Positions 8,871 to 15,612 of a stretch of DNA of 64,000 nt are shown piece by piece (position 1 is the first letter of the stretch; the number at the start of each line of letters is the position of its first letter). The stretch is taken from the NCBI GenBank assembly GCA_951812715.1, contig OX638323.1, positions 2,212,577 through 2,276,576 on the forward strand, in the 5' to 3' direction. Origin of the DNA: an uncultured Pseudohongiella sp. Its GTDB lineage: Bacteria > Pseudomonadota > Gammaproteobacteria > Pseudomonadales > Pseudohongiellaceae. Made by a program: the position numbers and the translations under genes. The notes below the pieces were generated by a model. That model did no database searches and had not been told where the DNA came from. It saw only the letters and a list, made by a program, of their open reading frames with translations.

Positions 8871-10073
8871 TCACCCCACGGCGTTTTTGACGAAGCTTTG
8901 GCGCATTGGCGGGAACAGATCCAGCGCCAGTAGTCCCAGCCGCCGGAACAGCGCCTTGGCGGTTGCATTGCCGGAGAACAGACTGACCAGCAGATCCGTG
9001 AACAGGATGGTCTTTTCCTGATCGAATTCCTGTTGGTCGAGGTAGCGCTGCAGCACTGCCATATCTCCCGGCCATTCCCGGCGATCAGCCGCTTCCCGCA
9101 CGATGCCGGCCAGCGCCGTGCAATCGCGCAAGGCCAGGTTGAAACCCTGGCCAGCGACCGGATGCAGGGTATGCGCGGCATTGCCGAGCAGCACGAGTCC
9201 GGGGCGAGCTTGCTCGCTAGCCCGACTTAATCGCAGCGGAAAGCAGCCCCGTCCGCCGATGGCCGTCACGCGGCCCATGCCGGGCCCGAAATCCCGTTGC
9301 AGCCGCGGCAGCAAATCATCCTCCGCCAGTTCCAGGTTTTCCCGCGCCAGCGGCTCGGGCAAGGTCCAGACCAGTGAGGCGCGATGAACGCCGTCCAGTG
9401 CCGGCAGTGGCAACACCGCCAGCGGCCCGTGTTTGGTGAAGCGTTCGTAGGCTATGTTGCGATGCGGTTTTTCCAGGGCGATATTGCCCGCCAAGGCATA
9501 TTGTTGATAGGACTTCATTCGCCGGCCGATGCCGAGCTGCCCGGCGATGGAGGACTTGCCCCCGTCGGCGAGCACGGTCAGCGCCGCGGTTATTTCCAGT
9601 TCGTCATCGCCCTGGCGTATGGTCAGTTCCATGCCGGCGGGAACCGGTCTGGCTGAAATCACATTGGCCGGAGCAAGCATCTGGATTTGCTCCGATGCCG
9701 CGATCCTTTCCTGCAACGCACTGCCGAGCGCATGGTTCTCGACCACATAACCAAGCGCTTCGAGGCCTTGTTCGCGATGATCGAAGCTCACTCCGCCAAG
9801 ATGCCCCTGATCCGACACTTCAATGCGTTTGATAGGACAAGGTGCGGCGCCCAGATCGTCCCACACGCCGAGCGCTTCGAATATCCGGCGAGTACCCCAG
9901 GAAAGGGCCGTGGAACGGGCGTCGAATCCGCCTCCGGCGCCGCCGGGAGCAATGGCCTCCACCACCATTACCGGATGATCCGGCCCCGCTGCCGCGAGCG
10001 CGAAACTCGCCCCGGTCATGCCGCCGCCGACCACCACGATGGGGCGCTTGTGCTGGAACTCGGAAAGGGGCAT
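8871..10073 (-). CDS. ubiH: 2-octaprenyl-6-methoxyphenol hydroxylase UbiH
   Basis: FAD monooxygenase of ubiquinone synthesis. Visible: VVVGGGMTGASFALAAAG near the N-terminus, the UbiH-specific FDARSTALSWGTRRIFEALG and VSDQGHLGG segments, the central LADGGKSSIA, and GNAAHTLHPVAGQGFNLALRDC near residue 295. It begins 8 bp after pepP stops, the same pepP-ubiH order as in E. coli, which supports the assignment. The C-terminal codons abut the tandem repeat array, so a minor change of the extreme C-terminus by the repeat is possible. Confidence 0.92.
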   Translation of the reverse strand: MPLSEFQHKRPIVVVGGGMTGASFALAAAGPDHPVMVVEAIAPGGAGGGFDARSTALSWGTRRIFEALGVWDDLGAAPCPIKRIEVSDQGHLGGVSFDHREQGLEALGYVVENHALGSALQERIAASEQIQMLAPANVISARPVPAGMELTIRQGDDELEITAALTVLADGGKSSIAGQLGIGRRMKSYQQYALAGNIALEKPHRNIAYERFTKHGPLAVLPLPALDGVHRASLVWTLPEPLARENLELAEDDLLPRLQRDFGPGMGRVTAIGGRGCFPLRLSRASEQARPGLVLLGNAAHTLHPVAGQGFNLALRDCTALAGIVREAADRREWPGDMAVLQRYLDQQEFDQEKTILFTDLLVSLFSGNATAKALFRRLGLLALDLFPPMRQSFVKNAVG

Positions 10074-10081
10074 GACAGTGG

Positions 10082-11398
10082 TCAGGCGGCCATCATGAAG
10101 GCTTCTATTTCTTCCGTGGCGCGGGGGATGCCTTCGCTAAGAATACGATTGCCGCTCGTAGTTACGAGTATATCGTCTTCAATGCGCACGCCGATGCCGC
10201 GCCAGCGTCGCGCGACATCTTCATTGTCCGGCGCGATGTAAATTCCGGGTTCGATGGTCGTGACCATGCCCGGCTCATAGGGCCGCCAGTCTTCGCCGTG
10301 CTTGTAGCGGCCCACGTCATGCACATCAATGCCTAGCCAATGTCCCACCCGGTGCATGTAAAAAGACTTGTATGCCTCGGTTTCGATAATTTCATCGGCG
10401 GCGCCGGACAGCAGACCCAGTTCCAGCAGTCCGTCGACGATAACCTGAACCGAAGCGCGCTGGGGCGCGTCCCAAGGCGCGCCGGGCTGCACCGCGGCGA
10501 TGGCCGCCGTCTGGGCTCGCAATACGATTTGGTAGATCTCGCGCTGCTCGGCGCTGAAGCGGCCATTCGCGGGAAATGTGCGAGTGATGTCGGCGGCGTA
10601 ATACTGGTATTCGCAGCCGGCATCGACCAGTACCAGGTCGCCGTCCTGAATTCGGGACTCGTTGCTGACGTAATGCAGAATGCAAGCATTGGCGCCGGCG
10701 CCGACGATCGAGCCGTAGGCCGCGGCGCGGCTACCGTTGCGCAGGAAACTGTGCAACAGTTCCGCTTCGAGTTCGTATTCATGGATACCGGGCCGGCAAA
10801 ATTGCATGATGCGCCGATGGCCTTCGGCGGAAATACGCGCCGCTTTTTCCAGCAACCGGATTTCCTCCTCGCTTTTGAACAGGCGCATTTCGTGCAGCAG
10901 TTCATCGAGCAGCAGGAATTGTCCCGGCGCCGGTCCGCCGAGGCGGGCCTTTTCACGGGCGCCGCGCACCCAGCCCATGACCTTTTCGTCGAAATCCGGA
11001 TCGGCGCCGATGCGGGAATAAACCCGTTCCCGGCCAGCCATCAGTTCAGGCACGATGTGATCTACTTCGGCGATGGAAAAAGCCTGATCGACGTTAAGCG
11101 TTGCAACAGCAGAATCCGGACCGAGCAGGATTCCCTCCCATAATTCCTTGTGCGGGTCTTTCGGCTGGCAAAACAGTATTACTTCGCCTTCCTCGCGCTC
11201 CGGCGCCAGCGCGAGCAGCGCCTGGGGCTCGGTAAAGCCAGTCAGATAGTAGAAGTCGCTGTCCTGGCGATAGGCGTGATGCACATCACGGCTGCGCACC
11301 TGCTCCGGCGCCGCCGTCAGCAGCGCGATGCCGCCCGGTTCCATGCCTTCCATAAGCGCCGCCCGGCGGCGGCTGAATTCCCGTGAATCGATAGTCAT
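10082..11398 (-). CDS. pepP: Xaa-Pro aminopeptidase P
   Basis: Cytoplasmic dimetal (usually Mn2+) aminopeptidase that removes N-terminal residues preceding proline. 438 residues, the E. coli PepP length. The N-terminal creatinase-like domain (FSRRRAALMEGM) is followed by the pita-bread domain with metal ligands in VDAGCEYQYYAADITRTFP (two Asp), HRVGHWLGIDVHDVG (His), IEPGIYI (Glu) and GVRIEDD (Glu). First gene of a pepP-ubiH unit; divergent from the zapA block. The ygfB homologue that often precedes pepP is absent here. Confidence 0.95.
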   Translation of the reverse strand: MTIDSREFSRRRAALMEGMEPGGIALLTAAPEQVRSRDVHHAYRQDSDFYYLTGFTEPQALLALAPEREEGEVILFCQPKDPHKELWEGILLGPDSAVATLNVDQAFSIAEVDHIVPELMAGRERVYSRIGADPDFDEKVMGWVRGAREKARLGGPAPGQFLLLDELLHEMRLFKSEEEIRLLEKAARISAEGHRRIMQFCRPGIHEYELEAELLHSFLRNGSRAAAYGSIVGAGANACILHYVSNESRIQDGDLVLVDAGCEYQYYAADITRTFPANGRFSAEQREIYQIVLRAQTAAIAAVQPGAPWDAPQRASVQVIVDGLLELGLLSGAADEIIETEAYKSFYMHRVGHWLGIDVHDVGRYKHGEDWRPYEPGMVTTIEPGIYIAPDNEDVARRWRGIGVRIEDDILVTTSGNRILSEGIPRATEEIEAFMMAA

Positions 11399-11530
11399 GG
11401 TTTCTCCGCGTCGCGCCAGTAAGCATAGCCGGAACTCTCGACAAACCCAAGGCGATAACCGGTCCTGTTATTGACCCGCTACGCGGGCGGTTCTATAGTC
11501 GCGGGATGGTGCAAGCCGGATGCTTACCCG

Positions 11531-11734
11531 ATGGACAATAGAATCGAAGCGTTGCATGGAAAGGTCGATACCCTGATCGATCTTTGCGGTGAACTGCGCG
11601 AAGAGAATCAGCTTCTCAAGGCGAACGAGCAGACCCTGCGGTCGGAGCGCCGACAATTGCTGGACAAGAACCGCGAAGCCAAGCAGCGTCTGCAAGCTAT
11701 CCTGATGCGCTTGAAGGCACTGGAAAACGCTTGA
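11531..11734 (+). CDS. Small coiled-coil protein, TIGR02449 type
   Basis: 67 residues from the ATG at 11531 (an upstream GTG/ATG extension adds residues with no coiled-coil character). It is almost entirely helical with leucine heptads (LIDLCGELREENQLLKA) and ends MRLKALENA, the form I associate with the TIGR02449 family found directly upstream of zapA in pseudomonads and relatives. A ZapB-like cell-division role is often suggested for such proteins but is not shown here. Confidence 0.75.
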   Translation: MDNRIEALHGKVDTLIDLCGELREENQLLKANEQTLRSERRQLLDKNREAKQRLQAILMRLKALENA

Positions 11735-11807
11735 GTCCGCCGGGAACCGACATGGCTGACGACTGCATCTCCGTTCTGTACGCGATGCTGTACCAGAGTT
11801 GAACGAT

Positions 11808-12131
11808 ATGACCGAAAACAACAACTCCGTCCTGCTTACTATTCTGAACAAGAGTTATCGGGTGAATTGCCCGATCGAAGAAAGAAGCGCCCTGATTGAA
11901 TCCGCCCGCTACCTCGACGAGCGGATGTATCGTATCCAGCGCCGCGGCGCCAATCTGGACCGGGAGCATATCGCCGTCATGGTGGCGCTCAACATCGCCC
12001 ACGAACTGCTGGGCAAGCCGAGCAGCGACGCCGCGCCTGCCAGCAGCCCAGCCCTTGACGAGGATCGCCTGGCCGAACTCGAAGACAAGCTGGAGCGCGC
12101 TCTGGCTGGCGAAGCGCAGCGGCAAGACTGA
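11808..12131 (+). CDS. zapA: Cell division protein ZapA
   Basis: FtsZ-associated protein that bundles protofilaments at the division ring. 107 residues from the ATG at 11808; a TTG three codons upstream is possible. The N-terminal beta strand and the ZapA motif (SYRVNCPIEERSALIESARYLDE split across the start) are followed by the IAVMVALNIAHELL helix and a C-terminal coiled coil. Position between the small coiled-coil gene and 6S RNA/fau matches the conserved gammaproteobacterial locus. Confidence 0.93.
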   Translation: MTENNNSVLLTILNKSYRVNCPIEERSALIESARYLDERMYRIQRRGANLDREHIAVMVALNIAHELLGKPSSDAAPASSPALDEDRLAELEDKLERALAGEAQRQD

Positions 12132-12168
12132 TTTCGCCAGACACTTCCCCACCGCTGCGTAGCCAATA

Positions 12169-12174
12169 TATACT
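12169..12174 (+). promoter_or_regulatory. Probable -10 element of the 6S RNA gene
   Basis: TATACT seven bases upstream of the inferred 6S RNA 5' end. I see no convincing -35 hexamer at 17 bp, so the promoter is only partly supported. Confidence 0.45.
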
Positions 12175-12180
12175 GTGGCT

Positions 12181-12362
12181 CTGGTTCCCTGGGGCATTTG
12201 CCAACCAAAAATGTTCTTGAGCCGATATATTTCCAATCGGAGGCAGTCTCGAAAGAAGTTGTTGTGCATGTCCGCCTGTCGGAAAGCCTTATGCTTCGCG
12301 AGCGCCACCACCTGAACCACAGGGTTCAGGGCAACTTTGGTAGCGGTGTCTTGGGGGACTAC
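12181..12362 (+). ncRNA. ssrS: 6S RNA (global regulator of sigma-70 RNA polymerase)
   Basis: Called from primary-sequence landmarks shared with E. coli 6S RNA and from position between zapA and fau. Landmarks: GAGCCGATAT at about 12219, GGAAAGCCTTA at about 12281, and the hairpin CCTGAACC-ACA-GGGTTCAGG near 12311. The terminal stem can form from GTTCCC (12184-12189) and GGGGAC (12354-12359). Ends are approximate to several bases. The RNA mimics an open promoter and sequesters the housekeeping RNA polymerase in stationary phase. Confidence 0.88.
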
Positions 12363-12415
12363 CTTACAGCCTTGGGAGCAATGCCGGTCCCTTCCCGGTA
12401 TTGACGCGGTCGGCA

Positions 12416-13006
12416 ATGACGCAAGACCAGCCGGAGGCGTTGCGCCACCATTTGCGCCGCCTCAGACTCGGCCTCTCGCCCGAGCGGCAAGACAGCGCTG
12501 CCGCGGCCCTGCTAGAGAGAATTCGTGAACAGGCCTTTTTCCGCGAAAGCGCGCGGGTCGCGTTCTATGTCGCCGTAGCGGGGGAAATCTCTCCAGGCCC
12601 GCTGTTGCGGCACGCCCTCGACGAAAAGAAATTCTGTTACCTGCCCGTGATAGCCGGAGAGCATGAACTCGACTTCATCAGTTACGAGACTGGTTCGCCC
12701 TTGGCGGAGAACCGCTGGAGAATTCCCGAGCCCGTTAATGGAACGCATATTGCGCCAGGGTCGCTTGATCTGGTGTTTGTGCCGCTGATCGGTTTCACCC
12801 GGGATTGTTCACGGCTCGGCAGTGGCAAGGGCTTCTACGACCGGGCTTTCGCTTTTCGTTTGGCGAGCCCCGAGGCAATGCCCATACTGGTCGGCTTGGC
12901 GCATGAATGTCAGTTGCGTAAATCGTTGCCAGTCAGGCATTGGGACGTGCCGCTGGACGCGGTGGCGACGCCCGAACGTATTTTTTATCGCGGGGATAGT
13001 GGCTGA
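12416..13006 (+). CDS. fau: 5-formyltetrahydrofolate cyclo-ligase
   Basis: Converts 5-formyl-THF to 5,10-methenyl-THF with ATP. 196 residues from the ATG at 12416 (TTG at 12401 is an alternative). The ATP-binding signature LGSGKGFYDRAF and the preceding FVPLIGFTRDCSR segment are clear; the basic N-terminal RHHLRRLR helix is typical. It follows 6S RNA as in E. coli (ygfA/fau). An IS element lies 75 bp downstream. Confidence 0.93.
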   Translation: MTQDQPEALRHHLRRLRLGLSPERQDSAAAALLERIREQAFFRESARVAFYVAVAGEISPGPLLRHALDEKKFCYLPVIAGEHELDFISYETGSPLAENRWRIPEPVNGTHIAPGSLDLVFVPLIGFTRDCSRLGSGKGFYDRAFAFRLASPEAMPILVGLAHECQLRKSLPVRHWDVPLDAVATPERIFYRGDSG

Positions 13007-13080
13007 AATTGCGGGATCCGGATCAGTGGCCGCGCCCGATTCACATCAGTGCGCTTTGGGCAAGGCCGGTGACAAGCACT

Positions 13081-14704
13081 TCCTGATTCCCGGATAAGGA
13101 TTGAAGCTGGATAGAGGAGCGGCGCAACCTGCCTGGTGAAAATGGCAAAATGCCTGGTGACGAAACCATCACCCCACAGGTGCGCCGCATGTCCAAGATA
13201 ATCCCAAACCCGCCAAAAATCGAGATCGACTTTACGGATGCGCGACTGACCGGTCAGGGCGGCTGGGCGCTGCTGGCGCGTGCGGGGCGCGAACTGGACT
13301 TGCCGCGGCGTTTATCGGAAGCGGTTCGTCTCAAGCGGCGGGACCGCGGCGCTTCGGACGGCGAGATGCTTTGGAGCCTGGTAGCCTCGCTGTCGGCGGG
13401 CAACAGTGCGCTGTCCGATCTGGACGCCCTGCGTGTCGATCCGGTGGGTTGCGAACTGCTGGGGCTGCGGCGGGCGCCGTCCGGTCGTCGGCTGGGCGAA
13501 TACCTTTCCCGATTCGGCGCCGCTGGGGTGGACGCCTTGCAAGGGGTTGCCCGCGACCTTTCCCGGCAACTGGCGCCGACGGTGGTCGCGCACGAGGTTG
13601 GGGAGCGAGGTTATGTGCCGGTGTTTGTGGACGGCAGCGCGATCGAGGTGGACGGGGCGTTGTTCGAAAGCGCGGGCAAGGGCTATGACGGGACGATGCA
13701 ATACTGGCTGCACGGCGTGTTCGTAGGGCCGTTATGGGTCAGCGGCCGGTTGCATCCGGGCGGCGTGGGGGTGACCCGGGGCTGGCGCGAGCAGTTGGAG
13801 TCGGACGTTGCGCCGCTGCTGGCAGACGCCACGCCGGTCTGGGTGTGCGCGGACAACGCGTACTACCAGGGCGACTTCGTACGGTTCTGCGCGGAACGGG
13901 GCTGGGATTACTCGGTGAGCGTTACCCACGCCGTATATCGCAGGCCGATTCTGGAGGTGCTGGAGGGTCTGGACGAGTCCGCCTGGGAAGACATCGGAAT
14001 GGGCGAGTCGGCAACGCGGGTGCGGCACCGACCCGCAAGCTGGAAGACGCAGGACTACGTCGTCGTGCGGCGTCTGTACGACGGTCCGCAACTTCGGCTG
14101 ACGCCGGCGTATACCGTGATCCTGGTCTCGCGCGACGATCTGGACGTGGCGGAACTGGTGCGGCGGCATCGCGGCAAGCAGGGACACGAAAATGCCTTCA
14201 AGGGTCCGCTGATCGATCTGGACCTGCATCACCCGCCCTGTCGTCGGTTCCTGGCCAACCAGGCGTTTTACGCCTGCGGCCAGATCGCCCAGTTGCTGCT
14301 GCGCGCCGTGCAATACGAACTGCTCCCCGTCGCGGCCCGCACCCACGGTCTGCGTACGCTGATCCGCCATCTGATCCGCACCGTGGCCAGACTGGTGCAT
14401 ACCGGCAGACGCCGACGTCTGGACTTCGCCAAATCGAACTTCCGCCTCGACTGGCTGCTGTTCGCCACTCGGCAACTCGAATAGCAACAGCGAAGCACGG
14501 CGATGCGTGACTTCGGCCGGCAGTGGCGGGCGCCCCGGCGCTCGCAAATCCAGGAATACGGGTCCAAGACCCAAAACCACGGCCAAATCCCGGCAAAATC
14601 CGAGAATCTTCCCGTCGATCTCATCGCCGAGGACGACGCCGCGACGAAAAATGGTCGAGACCAGCCTCAATCAGCCTGGGACAACCCTTATCCGGGAATC
14701 AGGA
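13081..14704 (+). mobile_element. Complete IS1380-like insertion sequence, 1.62 kb
   Basis: Bounded by perfect 19-bp inverted repeats: TCCTGATTCCCGGATAAGG at 13081-13099 and its complement at 14686-14704. Outside these, ACAAGCACT occurs as a direct repeat at 13072-13080 and 14705-14713, a 9-bp target duplication. It carries one intact transposase gene. The target is the small membrane-protein gene described separately. A 9-bp duplication is longer than the 4-5 bp I associate with IS1380 elements, so the subfamily is uncertain. Confidence 0.93.
13150..14484 (+). CDS. DDE transposase, IS4/IS1380 superfamily
   Basis: 444 residues. The probable catalytic triad is Asp161 (FVDGSAIEVDG), Asp235 (VCADNAYYQGD) and Glu347 (HRGKQGHENAFK), in an RNase H-like fold with a C-terminal LRTLIRHLIRTVARL-GRRRR tail like the group 1 DDE transposases (PF13701). 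It is intact, without frameshift, so the element may still be mobile. An internal start at 13189 is possible. Confidence 0.88.
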   Translation: MPGDETITPQVRRMSKIIPNPPKIEIDFTDARLTGQGGWALLARAGRELDLPRRLSEAVRLKRRDRGASDGEMLWSLVASLSAGNSALSDLDALRVDPVGCELLGLRRAPSGRRLGEYLSRFGAAGVDALQGVARDLSRQLAPTVVAHEVGERGYVPVFVDGSAIEVDGALFESAGKGYDGTMQYWLHGVFVGPLWVSGRLHPGGVGVTRGWREQLESDVAPLLADATPVWVCADNAYYQGDFVRFCAERGWDYSVSVTHAVYRRPILEVLEGLDESAWEDIGMGESATRVRHRPASWKTQDYVVVRRLYDGPQLRLTPAYTVILVSRDDLDVAELVRRHRGKQGHENAFKGPLIDLDLHHPPCRRFLANQAFYACGQIAQLLLRAVQYELLPVAARTHGLRTLIRHLIRTVARLVHTGRRRRLDFAKSNFRLDWLLFATRQLE

Positions 14705-14891
14705 ACAAGCACTCCAACGATGAAGATTATGGTTAAAACCCAGAATATATCTGGTCCACTGCGCATTTGAGATCTCCTAACTCCTCAATGCGCTTAACGA
14801 CTTGTTTCGCTATTGCTTTAGTCCAGATTAAGGGAACTGGCGCCGGGATCGCGCTTTCGGGACTTGCCTGACGGGAATTTCAGGTCATATA

Positions 14892-14907
14892 CTGTACACA
14901 TATACAG
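14892..14907 (+). promoter_or_regulatory. LexA (SOS) box upstream of imuA
   Basis: CTGTACACATATACAG is a perfect CTGT-N8-ACAG palindrome with the AT-rich alternating core typical of gammaproteobacterial LexA sites. It ends 23 bp before the imuA ATG and so would block its promoter until SOS induction. Confidence 0.9.
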
Positions 14908-14930
14908 TATTTTGGTGAGTGAGCCTGCAA

Positions 14931-15605
14931 ATGTCCGTTACCGGCAGCCGGCCCGGCTGCAAACAGGATGCCATTGATGCCTTGCTGCGGGATATTCCCG
15001 ACCTATGGCGGGGCCATTGCACGGCTGGCCAGGGCGAGCAGGGCATCAGTACCGGATATCCCGATCTGGACGGGATTCTTCCCGCCGCCGGCTGGCCGCC
15101 CAGGGGTCTGCTGGAAATCGTCTGTTCCCGCCGCGGCATGGGGGAATTGCAATTGCTGATTCCCTTGATGCGAACGCTGACCAGGCAGGGGCAATGGGTG
15201 CTTTGGGTGTGTCCGCCTGTTTCGCCGTATGCGCCGGCTCTGGTCCAGGCCGGAGTCGATATCGAAAAAATGCTGGTCATAGCGCCGGGCGTCTCTTTGC
15301 GCAATGCCTTATGGAGTATGGAAAAGGCACTGCGATCCTGCCGCCTGGTAATTGCCTGGCAAAACGGGCTCTCGCACAGAGTGCTGCGCCGGCTGCAACT
15401 GGCGGCCAATACCGGCAACAGTCTGGCCGTGCTGTTCCAGCGCGGCAACAGTGGCTGCCCTTATTCGGCCTTGCGCCTGCAATTGAGCTTTACCGGAGAC
15501 GGGGGCGGAGGGCCGCGCATCAGCATTCTGCGGGCGCGGGGCAATATCCGCTGCCGCGGCGTACGGCTGGGGTCGGAGCTCTTCGCCGGAGCTGCCGCCA
15601 CCTGA
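14931..15605 (+). CDS. imuA: ImuA, RecA/SulA-like translesion-synthesis accessory protein
   Basis: 224 residues from the ATG at 14931 (a GTG at 14919 is possible). It has the ImuA pattern: GYPDLDGILPAAGWPPRGLLEI, a glycine-rich loop in the Walker A position but lacking a GKT (CSRRGMGELQL), VLWVCPPVSPYAPAL, ALWSMEKALRS and RRLQLAANTG. ImuA normally works with ImuB and DnaE2 in SOS mutagenesis. Here neither partner follows: the next gene, 8 bp away, is a convergent TonB receptor. The LexA box predicts DNA-damage induction. Confidence 0.85.
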   Translation: MSVTGSRPGCKQDAIDALLRDIPDLWRGHCTAGQGEQGISTGYPDLDGILPAAGWPPRGLLEIVCSRRGMGELQLLIPLMRTLTRQGQWVLWVCPPVSPYAPALVQAGVDIEKMLVIAPGVSLRNALWSMEKALRSCRLVIAWQNGLSHRVLRRLQLAANTGNSLAVLFQRGNSGCPYSALRLQLSFTGDGGGGPRISILRARGNIRCRGVRLGSELFAGAAAT

Positions 15606-15612
15606 GGCGAGA

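Larger units (their letters stand above)
13041..14766 (-). pseudogene. Small single-TM protein gene split by an IS element
   Basis: On the minus strand an ATG at 14764-14766 with GGAG upstream starts MRSGPDIFWVLTIIFIVG and runs into the IS at 14704. Removing the IS and one copy of the 9-bp direct repeat joins it in frame to VTGLAQSALM and a TGA at 13041-13043. The restored product is about 30 residues, a single hydrophobic helix with a short polar N-terminus. With the IS present, the frame instead ends after about 10 IS-encoded residues. Family not recognised. The clean in-frame reconstruction and ribosome-binding site are the evidence that it was a gene. Confidence 0.7.
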
